Assembly: GCF_050320395.1 (NCBI RefSeq)
Contig: NZ_CP144459.1
Span: 620,001 to 684,000 of the forward strand
Direction: 5' to 3'
DNA: 64,000 nt
From: Treponema_C sp050320395
GTDB lineage: Bacteria; Spirochaetota; Spirochaetia; Treponematales; Treponemataceae
Part shown: piece after piece, positions 1 to 8,200 of the stretch
Layout: every line of letters begins with the position of its first letter
Position numbering within the stretch: position 1 is the first letter of the stretch
The notes under the pieces: model-generated
What the model was told of the DNA's origin: nothing
Seen by the model: the letters and a program-made list of their open reading frames with translations, nothing else
Database searches by the model: none
Position numbers and translations under genes: made by a program

Positions 1-1
1 T

Positions 2-751
2 CTACTTATTATTAAGGGCAAGGATCATTTACTCGTAGACTGCGGAACGATGTGTCCTTATGCTTTTTACATGTACAATTCAAATATTACGAAAGTACGG
101 AATCTCCTTATTACCCATTCCCATGCGGATCATATAGGAGGTTTGGAAGAGGCGGGTTTAATGGGCCGCTACGCAACAAAGGCGAAACCTTCAATTATTA
201 TTACGGATTATTATAAGAATATTTTGTGGAATCAATCGCTGAGGGGCGGAATGTCCTACGGGGAATATACAAACGGACAGTATTTAAGTTTTGACGACTA
301 TTTTACGCAAATTAAGCCCGAACTGATTTCGGCCCGTCCGCGTCCGCTGTATCAAAGTTCATGCGGAAGCATCGATATTAAGCTGTACCGCACAAAACAT
401 ATCCCCGATAATACGGGAAGCTGGAAGCAGTCTTTTTATTCCTGCGGTATTCTGGTTGACGAGCGTATTTTATTTTCGGGCGATACCCGCTTTGATCCGG
501 ACCTTTTTGATTTTATACTGCGCCGTTACCCCGGTATTGAATGGATATTCCACGACTGTCAGTTTTTTTCCGGCGGCGTACATGCATCCTATGAAGAACT
601 AAAAACCCTGCCTGAAGATGTAAAACGTAAAATGTTTTTATGTCATTACGGAGACGGTATGGATAAATTCAACGCGAGCCAAGACGGCTTTGCCGGATTT
701 ACGGAAAGAGGCTGTTATTACGGTTTCGGTAAAACTCAAAAGCGAAAATAG
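2..751 (+). CDS. MBL-fold metallohydrolase, 5' truncated by window edge
   Basis: The reading frame is open from the first bases of the window, so the true start lies upstream. The metallo-beta-lactamase metal motif THSHADHIGG is visible about 38 codons in, preceded by a VDCG strand typical of the fold. A later GDTRFD segment and HDCQFF and CHYGDG stretches supply the other expected metal ligands. The family hydrolyses phosphodiester, ester or thioester bonds with two bound metals, and the substrate cannot be told here. No signal peptide can be assessed because the N-terminus is missing. The family call is firm; specific function is unknown. Confidence 0.85.
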   Translation, partial: LLIIKGKDHLLVDCGTMCPYAFYMYNSNITKVRNLLITHSHADHIGGLEEAGLMGRYATKAKPSIIITDYYKNILWNQSLRGGMSYGEYTNGQYLSFDDYFTQIKPELISARPRPLYQSSCGSIDIKLYRTKHIPDNTGSWKQSFYSCGILVDERILFSGDTRFDPDLFDFILRRYPGIEWIFHDCQFFSGGVHASYEELKTLPEDVKRKMFLCHYGDGMDKFNASQDGFAGFTERGCYYGFGKTQKRK

Positions 752-757
752 CCCGGC

Positions 758-1042
758 TTAATCCCATTCATCCTCTTCGTCGTCATCGAATTCGCTGTTG
801 AATTTATCGACACCTTCAAAATACGCATCTTTAAATATTTCAACAGCTTCCGGATCGGCGTCTTTCGGATAGTTAAAATTTTCAACCGTGCTTTCGGAGT
901 CTATGCCCTCCGACGCTTCTTTATAACCGAGTTTAAAACCGTATTTATGAGCCGATTCTTCATAGTAGAAGGCTTCATCCGGAATGTCGGCATAAAAGTC
1001 TTCTTCGAAATCGTCCTCTTCGTCGAATGTATCGTCGTACAT
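758..1042 (-). CDS. Small, very acidic hypothetical protein
   Basis: This 94-residue protein has runs of Asp and Glu at both ends (EEDDFEED near the start, DDDEEDEWD at the end) and a middle part with Tyr and Gly. It has no signal peptide or membrane segment. I do not recognise a domain. It converges with the upstream hydrolase, leaving 6 bases between stop codons, and lies next to a tRNA gene. No strong ribosome-binding site is seen before the ATG. The acidic composition might suit binding to a basic partner, but that is only a guess. Confidence 0.6.
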   Translation of the reverse strand: MYDDTFDEEDDFEEDFYADIPDEAFYYEESAHKYGFKLGYKEASEGIDSESTVENFNYPKDADPEAVEIFKDAYFEGVDKFNSEFDDDEEDEWD

Positions 1043-1093
1043 ATATTCAGGTTAACCTACAAGGGCCGGTATGTCAAGTAATACCGGAGTAAA

Positions 1094-1167
1094 TGGCCCA
1101 TACACGAGTCGAACGTGCGACCTGCTGCTTAGGAGGCAGCCGCTCTATCCTGCTGAGCTAATGGACC
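1094..1167 (-). tRNA. tRNA-Arg (anticodon CCU)
   Basis: The minus strand folds as a cloverleaf. The acceptor stem GGTCCAT pairs with ATGGGCC and discriminator A follows. The D arm carries AGCTCAGCAGGATAGAGC. The anticodon stem GCTGC/GCAGC encloses loop CTCCTAA, giving anticodon CCT, which reads AGG. The T arm carries the GTTCGA loop. The 3' CCA is not encoded: the bases after the discriminator are TTT, so CCA must be added by nucleotidyltransferase. Confidence 0.93.
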
Positions 1168-1174
1168 GATAAGA

Positions 1175-1211
1175 GGCTTGCCGGAAAACCGATTGCTTTT
1201 TCGGACAAGCC
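1175..1211 (-). terminator. Inverted repeat, possible terminator
   Basis: GGCTTGCCGGAAAA at 1175-1188 pairs with TTTTCGGACAAGCC at 1198-1211 over 14 positions with one mismatch and one wobble. It lies between the end of the minus-strand membrane-protein gene and the tRNA gene. On the minus strand it starts GGCTTGTCCGAAAA, a word that recurs near other gene ends in this window. The following T run is weak, so termination is likely but not certain. Confidence 0.4.
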
Positions 1212-1242
1212 GGTTTGTTTTAAACGTACGAAGGCCGGATAA

Positions 1243-1698
1243 TCAGCGTTTCCACACGGTAAACAGGGCTCCCAACACCAGCAAGTGTGCCGACAGACTT
1301 TTTAAAAAAGATAAAAACGAGCCCGCCGAATTGAAGGCGCCGTATAAGAGGCCGCCTTTTCCCATAACGTCAATCAGGGCAATCACCGCAATCCACATGA
1401 TGATTATAATGAAGACAAAGGTGTTGGTAACCTTTCCGGTGTCGACAAAAAAGTTTGCCAGTAAAAAGATACCGGCAATCAATTCGCAGATTCCTATCGC
1501 AATGATAACGATGTTTGCGGGGTCTCCTTTCAAAAGACCTCTGACGGCCGATGCCACTTCGTTGCCGCCGACACCCGCTTGGAGTTTACCCCAAAAACCG
1601 CCGTCGAGCTGAAGAGTTAAAATACCCGATACAAGTAAAAAAAGAGCAAGGGCGAGCTGTAAAACAACTGTGCTCAACGTTTTTTTCGATACGGCCAT
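1243..1698 (-). CDS. Four-helix membrane protein, unknown function
   Basis: This 151-residue protein has about four hydrophobic segments (roughly residues 9-29, 62-85, 91-112 and 128-146) joined by short loops. The N-terminus MAVSKKT is positively charged and there is no cleavable signal. Overall size and helix pattern recall the DoxX-like group, but the characteristic motifs are not clear, so I leave it unnamed. The start is supported by a GGAGG seven bases before the ATG. An A/T-rich gap of about 235 bases separates it from the divergent opp operon. Confidence 0.7.
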   Translation of the reverse strand: MAVSKKTLSTVVLQLALALFLLVSGILTLQLDGGFWGKLQAGVGGNEVASAVRGLLKGDPANIVIIAIGICELIAGIFLLANFFVDTGKVTNTFVFIIIIMWIAVIALIDVMGKGGLLYGAFNSAGSFLSFLKSLSAHLLVLGALFTVWKR

Positions 1699-1876
1699 AA
1701 GTCCTCCCGATTCAGGATGTATAATTATAAATATATTCTAAGCGATTATATCTTAGAACAAAAGAGATTTCAATAGAATTAAAAAGAATTAAAAAGATTT
1801 TACTGCAGTGGGATTAAAAAAAAACATTTTTATTAAAAAAAATGCGGCTTTTAAGATAAAAAAATGCATTTATTAC

Positions 1877-1905
1877 TTGAAATAGAAACAAATGTAGGGT
1901 AAAAT
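1877..1905 (+). promoter_or_regulatory. Sigma-70-type promoter for oppA
   Basis: TTGAAA at 1877-1882 and TAAAAT at 1900-1905 are separated by 17 bases. They sit 30 bases upstream of the oppA ATG and its AGGAGG ribosome-binding site (1924-1929). The surrounding 1740-1920 stretch is strongly A/T-rich with A tracts, which may act as an UP-like region. Confidence 0.6.
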
Positions 1906-1934
1906 AATAACATTGCTTTTTTCAGGAGGATACT

Positions 1935-3518
1935 ATGAAAAAAAGGTTTTTACTTACAGCTTTTTCAGCTGTTGCGCTCATGCTCGCTTTAGCCCTGATC
2001 GGCTGTTCAGGCGGAGCGGGCGGCAAGGGTGCCGAATTTATTTTTAACAACGGTACGGAACCCCAGTCCTTGGATCCGTCAAAAATCGAAGGCGTTCCCG
2101 AACACCGTTTGTATATGGCCTTGTTTGAAGGCTTGGTAGGCTACGATCCCAAGACGAGCCGCCCCGTTCCCGGTGTTGCCGAAAGCTGGAGCCGCAACGC
2201 TTCTCAGGATGTTATTACATTCAAGCTTCGCGACTGCACATGGAGCGACGGTAAAAAAATTACCGCCCAAACCTTTGTGGATTCATGGCTCTATTACTTA
2301 TCCCCCGAAACGGCGGCAACCTATGCATATATGCCCGCTATGGTTATCAAGGGTGCTACCGAATACAATGCCGGAAAAGCCGGTAAAGAAGCGGTAGGTA
2401 TCCGTGCCGTTGATGAAAAAACCTTTGAAGTAACCTTGGTAGGGCCCGTTCCTTATGCGGTCGATATGATGGCTCACTATTCATTCTCTCCGCTTCCGAT
2501 GCACGCTATCGAAAAATTCGGTACCGATTGGATTAAGCCCAAAAACTTTGTCGGAAACGGTCCCTTTGTTCTTGAAAGCTGGGTTCCCCAGGATAAGGTT
2601 ACCCTTGTTCAAAATAAAAAGTACTGGAATAAGGCGAACGTACATATTTCGCGCCTTGTTGCTCTTCCGATTGAAAACGAAACCACCGCCTATCAAAAAT
2701 TCAAGAGCGGCGAAATCGATTGGGCAACCAGCACTCCGACCGAAATGCTCGATGAAATAAAGCTTCGCGACGATTATCATCCGGCTCCGATGGCTACGTC
2801 CTATTACTACTATCTTAATGTAAACAACAAGGTATTAAGCGATGTACGCGTCCGCAGAGCCTTGGGTATGTCTTTTGACCGCAAAGAATTGGTTGAAAAA
2901 GTAACCCGTGCAGGACAGGTTCCCGCAACGGCCGTTGTTCCCCCCATGAACGGTTACACCACCGCTAAGGGAAACGAATTTAACGTTGCCGAAGCAAAAA
3001 AACTGCTTGCCGAGGCCGGCTATCCCAACGGTAAGGGCTTCCCCAAGATGACCGTTATTTACAATACAAATGAAGGTCACAAAAAAATCGCCGAGTTTAT
3101 GCAGCAGCAGTGGAAAACCAATTTGGGTATCAATATCGAACTTGCAAACCTGGAATGGGCAACCTTCCTTGACAAGCGCCAGGCAAACGATTTTGAAATC
3201 GCACGTGCCGGCCGGGCTGCCGACTATCAGGATCCGTCGAACTTTTTGGAACTCTTCCTTTCGACCGGCGGAAACAACGACGGCCGCTACAACAACAAGG
3301 AATACGATGCTTTAATCGACAAGGCTTCCAAAATGCCTGCAGGTCCGGAACGCATGGCTGTTTTAAATGCAGCCGAAGAAATGGTAATAACGAGGGATCA
3401 GGCTGTTATTCCCTTCTATTACTATGTTTCTCCGAATATGATTGACCTTAACAAGTGGGACGGCTGGTATGTCAATACCTTGGATATCCATCCCTGGGTC
3501 GGTATGAAGAAAAAATAA
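1935..3518 (+). CDS. oppA: Oligopeptide ABC transporter substrate-binding lipoprotein
   Basis: OppA captures peptides outside the inner membrane and hands them to OppBC. The 527-residue protein opens with a lipoprotein signal ending in lipobox LIGC (Cys24), followed by a flexible Ser/Gly-rich linker. The SBP_bac_5 fold follows, with family landmarks such as EPQSLDPSK near the start, WSDGKKITA in the first lobe and GNGPFVLESW in the middle. It is first in a plus-strand operon with oppB, oppC, oppD and oppF. The 246-base gap to oppB contains hairpins, which could let oppA be made in excess of the permease, as is usual for binding proteins. Peptide import fits an amino-acid-fermenting treponeme. 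Confidence 0.93.
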   Translation: MKKRFLLTAFSAVALMLALALIGCSGGAGGKGAEFIFNNGTEPQSLDPSKIEGVPEHRLYMALFEGLVGYDPKTSRPVPGVAESWSRNASQDVITFKLRDCTWSDGKKITAQTFVDSWLYYLSPETAATYAYMPAMVIKGATEYNAGKAGKEAVGIRAVDEKTFEVTLVGPVPYAVDMMAHYSFSPLPMHAIEKFGTDWIKPKNFVGNGPFVLESWVPQDKVTLVQNKKYWNKANVHISRLVALPIENETTAYQKFKSGEIDWATSTPTEMLDEIKLRDDYHPAPMATSYYYYLNVNNKVLSDVRVRRALGMSFDRKELVEKVTRAGQVPATAVVPPMNGYTTAKGNEFNVAEAKKLLAEAGYPNGKGFPKMTVIYNTNEGHKKIAEFMQQQWKTNLGINIELANLEWATFLDKRQANDFEIARAGRAADYQDPSNFLELFLSTGGNNDGRYNNKEYDALIDKASKMPAGPERMAVLNAAEEMVITRDQAVIPFYYYVSPNMIDLNKWDGWYVNTLDIHPWVGMKKK

Positions 3519-3526
3519 GTTATTTT

Positions 3527-3738
3527 AGCTGTTCAAAAACTTCGGTTTTTGAACAGCTCCTGCGCTGGCCGAAAAGTAACAACTTTTGAGACAGCCCCGA
3601 GCCGTAACAAGGGGGTGCGCAGTAAAGTGCCGCCCTCACGTCTTTTCAATACAACGTATTTTCTTTTGTAACGGCTCCGGTTTGAATAAACCGCTTTTAA
3701 TCGCTTTTATATTCAAGCAAAAGGCGGTTTATTCGAAC
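3527..3738 (+). repeat. Three inverted repeats between oppA and oppB
   Basis: The first hairpin directly follows oppA: a 14-bp perfect stem (3527-3540 with 3545-3558) capped by TTCG, an especially stable tetraloop. No T run follows, so it looks like a 3'-end protecting or processing hairpin rather than a classic terminator. A second pair, GAGCCGTAACAA near 3599 and TTGTAACGGCTC ending near 3677, pairs with one mismatch. A third, 3680-3698 with 3719-3738, pairs over about 19 bases just before the oppB ribosome-binding site. No open frame of note lies in this gap. Confidence 0.65.
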
Positions 3739-3764
3739 TGAAAAACACGGCAAATGAGGAAAAA

Positions 3765-4694
3765 ATGGGAAAATTCATATTTCGTCGGGTGCTTAGCTTA
3801 ATCCCGACTATGTTTTTAATTGTAACGCTCAGCTTTTTTTTAATAAGGCTGGCACCGGGCGGCCCTTTTTCGCGTGAAAAAAAAGTTACGCCGGAGGTAA
3901 TGCAAAACCTTTTAAAAAAATATCATATGGACGAGCCCTTGTTTAAACAGTATTTACGTTATATGGGCGATGTTTTGCGCGGAGATTTGGGACCTTCTTT
4001 TAAAAACAAAGATTACAGCGTTAACGAACTTATATTTACCAGTTTACCGAATTCGTTAATCCTCGGTGTCGTTTCGCTTTGTATTGCTCTTTTACTGGGA
4101 GTAAGTGTAGGTATTGTATCGGCTTTAAATCGAAACACGAGGATCGATTATGCGGCAATGTCCGCGGCGGTTATCGGTATATCCGTTCCGCTGTTTGTAG
4201 TCGGGCCGGTATTGATGCTTATTTTAGCTATGAAGTTAAAGTGGCTTCCCACATCGGGCTGGATAACCGGAAGGGCGGGCTTAAAAACCCTTATTATGCC
4301 GGCGATTACCCTCGCTTTTCCGTATTTTGCCTATATAGCCCGTTTAAGCCGCGCAAGTATTTTGGAAGTATTGCGTTCGGACTATATACGCACCGCACGT
4401 GCAAAGGGATTAAAACAGTCTGTCGTTATTGTAAAACACGTTCTTAAAGGCGCAATGCTGCCCGTTGTCAGCTATTTGGGGCCCGCCTTTGCAGGTATTG
4501 TTACCGGTTCGGTAGTTGTAGAGCAGATTTTTCTTGTTCCCGGGCTCGGAAACTTTTTCGTAAAGTCGGCTTTGAACCGTGATTATACCCTTATTATGGG
4601 TACGGTTATCGTATATTCGCTTATTTTGGTTGTCATGAATTTGGTCGTCGATATTATATACGGCTTACTTGACCCGCGTATTTCATATAAATAG
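3765..4694 (+). CDS. oppB: Oligopeptide ABC transporter permease OppB
   Basis: This 309-residue inner-membrane permease starts with the OppB-type segment FIFRRVLSLIPTMFLIV and has about six membrane helices. The EAA loop that contacts the ATPases is seen as EVLRSDYIRTARAKG near residue 210. The C-terminus DPRISYK is typical of the family. With OppC it forms the peptide pore. The ATG at 3765 follows GAGGA. It ends 13 bases before the oppC start. Confidence 0.94.
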   Translation: MGKFIFRRVLSLIPTMFLIVTLSFFLIRLAPGGPFSREKKVTPEVMQNLLKKYHMDEPLFKQYLRYMGDVLRGDLGPSFKNKDYSVNELIFTSLPNSLILGVVSLCIALLLGVSVGIVSALNRNTRIDYAAMSAAVIGISVPLFVVGPVLMLILAMKLKWLPTSGWITGRAGLKTLIMPAITLAFPYFAYIARLSRASILEVLRSDYIRTARAKGLKQSVVIVKHVLKGAMLPVVSYLGPAFAGIVTGSVVVEQIFLVPGLGNFFVKSALNRDYTLIMGTVIVYSLILVVMNLVVDIIYGLLDPRISYK

Positions 4695-4707
4695 AAGGAG
4701 GTTTACG

Positions 4708-5772
4708 GTGTTATTTAAAACACGCAAAAAACATGCGGAACAGGCCGTAAATGAATTCAATCAGGTTATGAAACCCGTGTCCTTGTGGGACGACGCTTGG
4801 AAACGGCTTAAAAAAAATAAAATGGCGCTTATCGGTTTATACGTTGTGGGCTTTTATATTTTGGTTTCGTTTTTAGCCCCCGTTTTGCCCATTTATCCTT
4901 ACGAACAGCAGTACTTGGATCACATATATTTACGGCCGTCTTTTAAACCGGCCGGCGAAATTATGATTGCGCAAAAAAAAGCCTATATTGCAAAAATTAT
5001 GGCAAAGGAAAAACGCAGCGAATATACCGAAAAAGAAAGCGCGGAAATCGCAGCGATGGAAGAAGATATAAAAGTCAATCCGATTCATCAAAGACGTTAT
5101 ATTCTCGGTACCGACAGTTTGGGACGCGATGTGCTTTCCCGAACCATTTACGGCGGGCGTATTTCGATAGCCATCGGTCTTTTAGGAACCGTAACCGCTC
5201 TTATTATAGGCGTTACCTTAGGTTCGATTGCAGGCTATGCGGGAGGCTGGATAGACAACGCCCTTATGCGCTTTGTCGATATTATGTACGGCCTTCCTTA
5301 TATGCTCATCGTTATTATTATGATGGCGATTTTGGGGCGAAACGTTTTTATTTTGTTTGTCGCCATCGCCCTTATCTCATGGCTTACGATTGCCCGTGTG
5401 GTACGCGGTCAAATTATCAGTTTGAAAAATTCGGAATTTGTCGAAGCCGCCCGTTCTATGGGAGCAAGCTCTGCCCGTATTATATTCCGCCATTTATTAC
5501 CCAATACCTTGGGTATCGTTATCGTATATTCAACCCTTTCTTTGCCCTCGTTTATTATGAGCGAAAGCTTTTTATCCTTTTTGGGTTTGGGCGTTTCGGC
5601 GCCCCTTGCATCATGGGGTTCTTTGGTTGCCGACGGCGTAAAGGGTATGGAATTGTATCCGTGGCTGCTTTTGGTTCCGGCAATCGTTATGACCGTTTTT
5701 TTGTTCGCAATGAACTTTTTGGGCGACGGTTTGCGCGATTCCTTCGATCCGCAAAGTAAAAACAAGGTTTGA
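4708..5772 (+). CDS. oppC: Oligopeptide ABC transporter permease OppC
   Basis: This is the second pore subunit. I place the start at the GTG at 4708 because a strong AAGGAGG lies at 4695-4701; a longer reading frame from 4669 would overlap oppB and has no such site. The product is 354 residues. A cytoplasmic N-terminal arm precedes the first helix, then a charged periplasmic stretch of about 90 residues rich in Lys and Glu, then the BPD permease domain starting near GTDSLGRDVLSR. The EAA loop EFVEAARSMGASS is clear. The charged insert between helix 1 and the core is longer than in E. coli OppC, as I recall that family. Confidence 0.92.
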   Translation: MLFKTRKKHAEQAVNEFNQVMKPVSLWDDAWKRLKKNKMALIGLYVVGFYILVSFLAPVLPIYPYEQQYLDHIYLRPSFKPAGEIMIAQKKAYIAKIMAKEKRSEYTEKESAEIAAMEEDIKVNPIHQRRYILGTDSLGRDVLSRTIYGGRISIAIGLLGTVTALIIGVTLGSIAGYAGGWIDNALMRFVDIMYGLPYMLIVIIMMAILGRNVFILFVAIALISWLTIARVVRGQIISLKNSEFVEAARSMGASSARIIFRHLLPNTLGIVIVYSTLSLPSFIMSESFLSFLGLGVSAPLASWGSLVADGVKGMELYPWLLLVPAIVMTVFLFAMNFLGDGLRDSFDPQSKNKV

Positions 5773-5782
5773 GGCACACTGA

Positions 5783-6793
5783 ATGGAAAACACAAGTATA
5801 CAAGATGAAGTTATTCTACAAGTAAAAGACCTTCGTACTTATTTTAATACGGACGAAGGCGTTGTAGAAGCCGTAGACGGTATTACATTCGATTTACGCA
5901 AGGGCGAAACGATGGGAATTGTAGGCGAATCGGGGTCCGGAAAAAGTGTTACAAACCTTTCGATTATGAATTTGATTCCCAACCCGCCGGGAAAAATAAT
6001 GGGCGGCGAAGTGCTTTTTCACGGTGAAGATTTGCTTAAATTAAGCGAAAAACAAATTCAAAACATACGGGGAAACAAAATATCGATGATATTTCAAGAC
6101 CCGATGTCCAGTTTAAATCCGTTTTTACGCATTTCCACTCAAATGGTTGAAACGATTATGCTTCACCAAAAACTGGATAAAAAAGCTGCAAAAATAAAAG
6201 CGATAGAAATGCTTAAATTGGCCGGTATCCCCGCGCCGGAAAAACGTATAGATAATTATCCGCATCAATTTTCAGGCGGCATGAGGCAGCGCGTTATGAT
6301 TGCAATGGGACTTTCATGCAATCCTGAAATCCTTATTGCGGACGAACCGACTTCGGCCCTGGACGTAACGATTCAAGCACAAATTCTTGAACTTATGCAG
6401 GATCTTTCGCGCAGACTCGGAACCGCGGTTATTATGATAACGCATTCGCTCGGCGTCGTTGCAGGTATGTGCGATACCATTTGCGTTATGTATGCGGGCC
6501 GTGTGGTAGAGCGTGGCAATACCGAAGACATTTTTAAAGAGCCCAAGCATCCGTATACGCGCGGTCTTATTCAATCGGTTCCGCGCCTCGATAAGGAAAA
6601 CGCCGAGCGTCTTTATTCGATTCCGGGACAGCCGCCGAATGTTATAGACCTTCCGCCCTGTTGTCCCTTTTTCCCTCGCTGCAGCAAGGCGAGCGATATA
6701 TGCAAAAAAAAGTATCCGCCGCTTAAAGAGTTTGCAAACGGACACTGTACGTCATGCTGGCTCTATGCCGATGAAAAGGAAAAGGCCGAATAA
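5783..6793 (+). CDS. oppD: Oligopeptide ABC transporter ATPase OppD
   Basis: This 336-residue ATPase powers import together with OppF. It shows Walker A GESGSGKS, Q-loop MIFQDPMSSLNP, signature FSGGMRQRV, Walker B ILIADEPTSALD and the switch His in ITHSLG. The C-terminal peptide-transporter domain follows, with a cysteine set (CCPFFPRC, then C, then C..C) that in this family can hold a metal or Fe-S group. The gene begins 10 bases after oppC. Confidence 0.95.
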   Translation: MENTSIQDEVILQVKDLRTYFNTDEGVVEAVDGITFDLRKGETMGIVGESGSGKSVTNLSIMNLIPNPPGKIMGGEVLFHGEDLLKLSEKQIQNIRGNKISMIFQDPMSSLNPFLRISTQMVETIMLHQKLDKKAAKIKAIEMLKLAGIPAPEKRIDNYPHQFSGGMRQRVMIAMGLSCNPEILIADEPTSALDVTIQAQILELMQDLSRRLGTAVIMITHSLGVVAGMCDTICVMYAGRVVERGNTEDIFKEPKHPYTRGLIQSVPRLDKENAERLYSIPGQPPNVIDLPPCCPFFPRCSKASDICKKKYPPLKEFANGHCTSCWLYADEKEKAE

Positions 6794-6811
6794 GTTAGTT
6801 AGGAGAATATA

Positions 6812-7810
6812 ATGCAGAATCTGCTTGAAGTAAAAAATCTTAAAATGCACTTTCCGGCCGGAAGCGAAGGCTTATTCGGCGGAAAAAAGAATTACATATA
6901 TGCGGTTGACGGTATCGATTTTACGTTAAAAAAAGGCGAAACCCTCGGTTTGGTAGGGGAGTCGGGCTGCGGGAAATCAACCGTTGCGCGTGCCGTTGCC
7001 CAGCTGTATAAGCCGACCGCCGGTGAAGTTATCTTTAACGGCAAGGATTTAACGAAGATGAATAAGGGCGAGCTTTTGGAAGCGCGCAAAAACATTCAAA
7101 TGGTGTTTCAGGACCCCTATGCTTCTTTAAACCCGCGCATGACCACTGCTTCGATTATCGCCGAGCCTTTGCGCATATATAAACAGCGCGGTATTATCGA
7201 AATCTCCGAGGACGAAATAGACAAGCGTGTTGAAAATTTAATGGAATTGGTCGGCCTTTCAAAGTTTTTTAAAAACCGCTATCCCCATGAATTTTCGGGC
7301 GGACAAAGACAGCGTATCGGTATTGCGCGCTCTTTGGCTTTAAATCCGAGCCTTATCCTTGCAGACGAGCCGGTTTCAGCCTTGGACGTATCGATTCAGG
7401 CACAGATTTTAAACCTCTTTAAAGACGTTCAAAAAGAGATGGGCCTTACCTATCTTTTTATTGCCCACGATTTGGCGGTTATTCAGTATATTTCCGACCG
7501 CATTGCCGTTATGTATTTGGGAAAGATTGTGGAAATAAGCGATTATAAGGATTTATATGCAAATCCCCTCCATCCCTATACCAAGGCCCTGCTTTCGGCA
7601 GCCCCCATTCCCGACCCCGAAGTTGAAGCTAAGCGTCAGCGCATTATCTTAACGGGCGACGTTCCCGCTCCCGACCGTCAGCGGCCCGGATGCTATTTTT
7701 ACGACCGCTGTCCGAACCGTATGGAACGCTGTAAAAACTGTCAGCCCGAATTACTGCAAAAGGGCACAAACGGTACCGACCATCAAATTGCCTGCTTTTT
7801 ATACGAATAA
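6812..7810 (+). CDS. oppF: Oligopeptide ABC transporter ATPase OppF
   Basis: This is the partner ATPase of OppD, 332 residues long. It has Walker A GESGCGKS, Q-loop MVFQDPYASLNP, signature FSGGQRQRI, Walker B LILADEPVSALD and switch region FIAHDL. The C-terminal oligopeptide domain contains the cysteine cluster GCYFYDRCPNRMERC. A good GGAG site lies before the ATG, 18 bases after oppD. It is the last gene of the operon; no strong terminator was recognised in the 41 bases before the converging gene. Confidence 0.95.
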   Translation: MQNLLEVKNLKMHFPAGSEGLFGGKKNYIYAVDGIDFTLKKGETLGLVGESGCGKSTVARAVAQLYKPTAGEVIFNGKDLTKMNKGELLEARKNIQMVFQDPYASLNPRMTTASIIAEPLRIYKQRGIIEISEDEIDKRVENLMELVGLSKFFKNRYPHEFSGGQRQRIGIARSLALNPSLILADEPVSALDVSIQAQILNLFKDVQKEMGLTYLFIAHDLAVIQYISDRIAVMYLGKIVEISDYKDLYANPLHPYTKALLSAAPIPDPEVEAKRQRIILTGDVPAPDRQRPGCYFYDRCPNRMERCKNCQPELLQKGTNGTDHQIACFLYE

Positions 7811-7851
7811 AGGGGAACTTCCGTAAGAGACGGCAGCCGGCCCGGGTTACG

Positions 7852-8154
7852 CTATATTCTTCTTCGTGAAACCAGGGCGATAATAAAGCCTGCGATAAAA
7901 AACAGCTGCGGAATCACCGTAAACAGGAGCGTTATAAGGCTTATACCCGCTATTGAGGGAACCGCGCTTTTTTCAACCGTGATGCCGAATACAATCAATA
8001 CATTGTAGACAAGGCCTGCATAGGAGGTAACCGTTCCCGCTATAACGGCAATCCATGCGGCTTCCCTGGTTTTTGACCACAGAAAAATCGCTAAAAAGGC
8101 GGCAATTCCGCCTAATACCAATTTTATGCAATGCAAAAGCATATCAGGCTGCAT
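7852..8154 (-). CDS. Small membrane protein, unknown function
   Basis: This 100-residue protein has three or four hydrophobic helices (about residues 8-25, 31-55, 66-95) and ends in the basic tail SRRRI, which would place the C-terminus inside. A GGAGGTATG sequence supports the start. I do not recognise the family. It converges with oppF and lies 46 bases beyond the 3' end of the aminotransferase-like gene, so it may be the last member of the gat transcript. Confidence 0.6.
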   Translation of the reverse strand: MQPDMLLHCIKLVLGGIAAFLAIFLWSKTREAAWIAVIAGTVTSYAGLVYNVLIVFGITVEKSAVPSIAGISLITLLFTVIPQLFFIAGFIIALVSRRRI

Positions 8155-8200
8155 ACATACCTCCTAAACCGCGGTTGTTTTGCGGTTACAAATTCATGCC

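Noticed and set aside
1178..1612. Plus-strand frame opposite the membrane protein
   Set aside because: It is the antisense of a gene with a good ribosome-binding site and clear membrane helices.
3527..3558. Rho-independent terminator after oppA
   Set aside because: The stem is strong but no T run follows, and oppB needs read-through or its own promoter, which I could not find.
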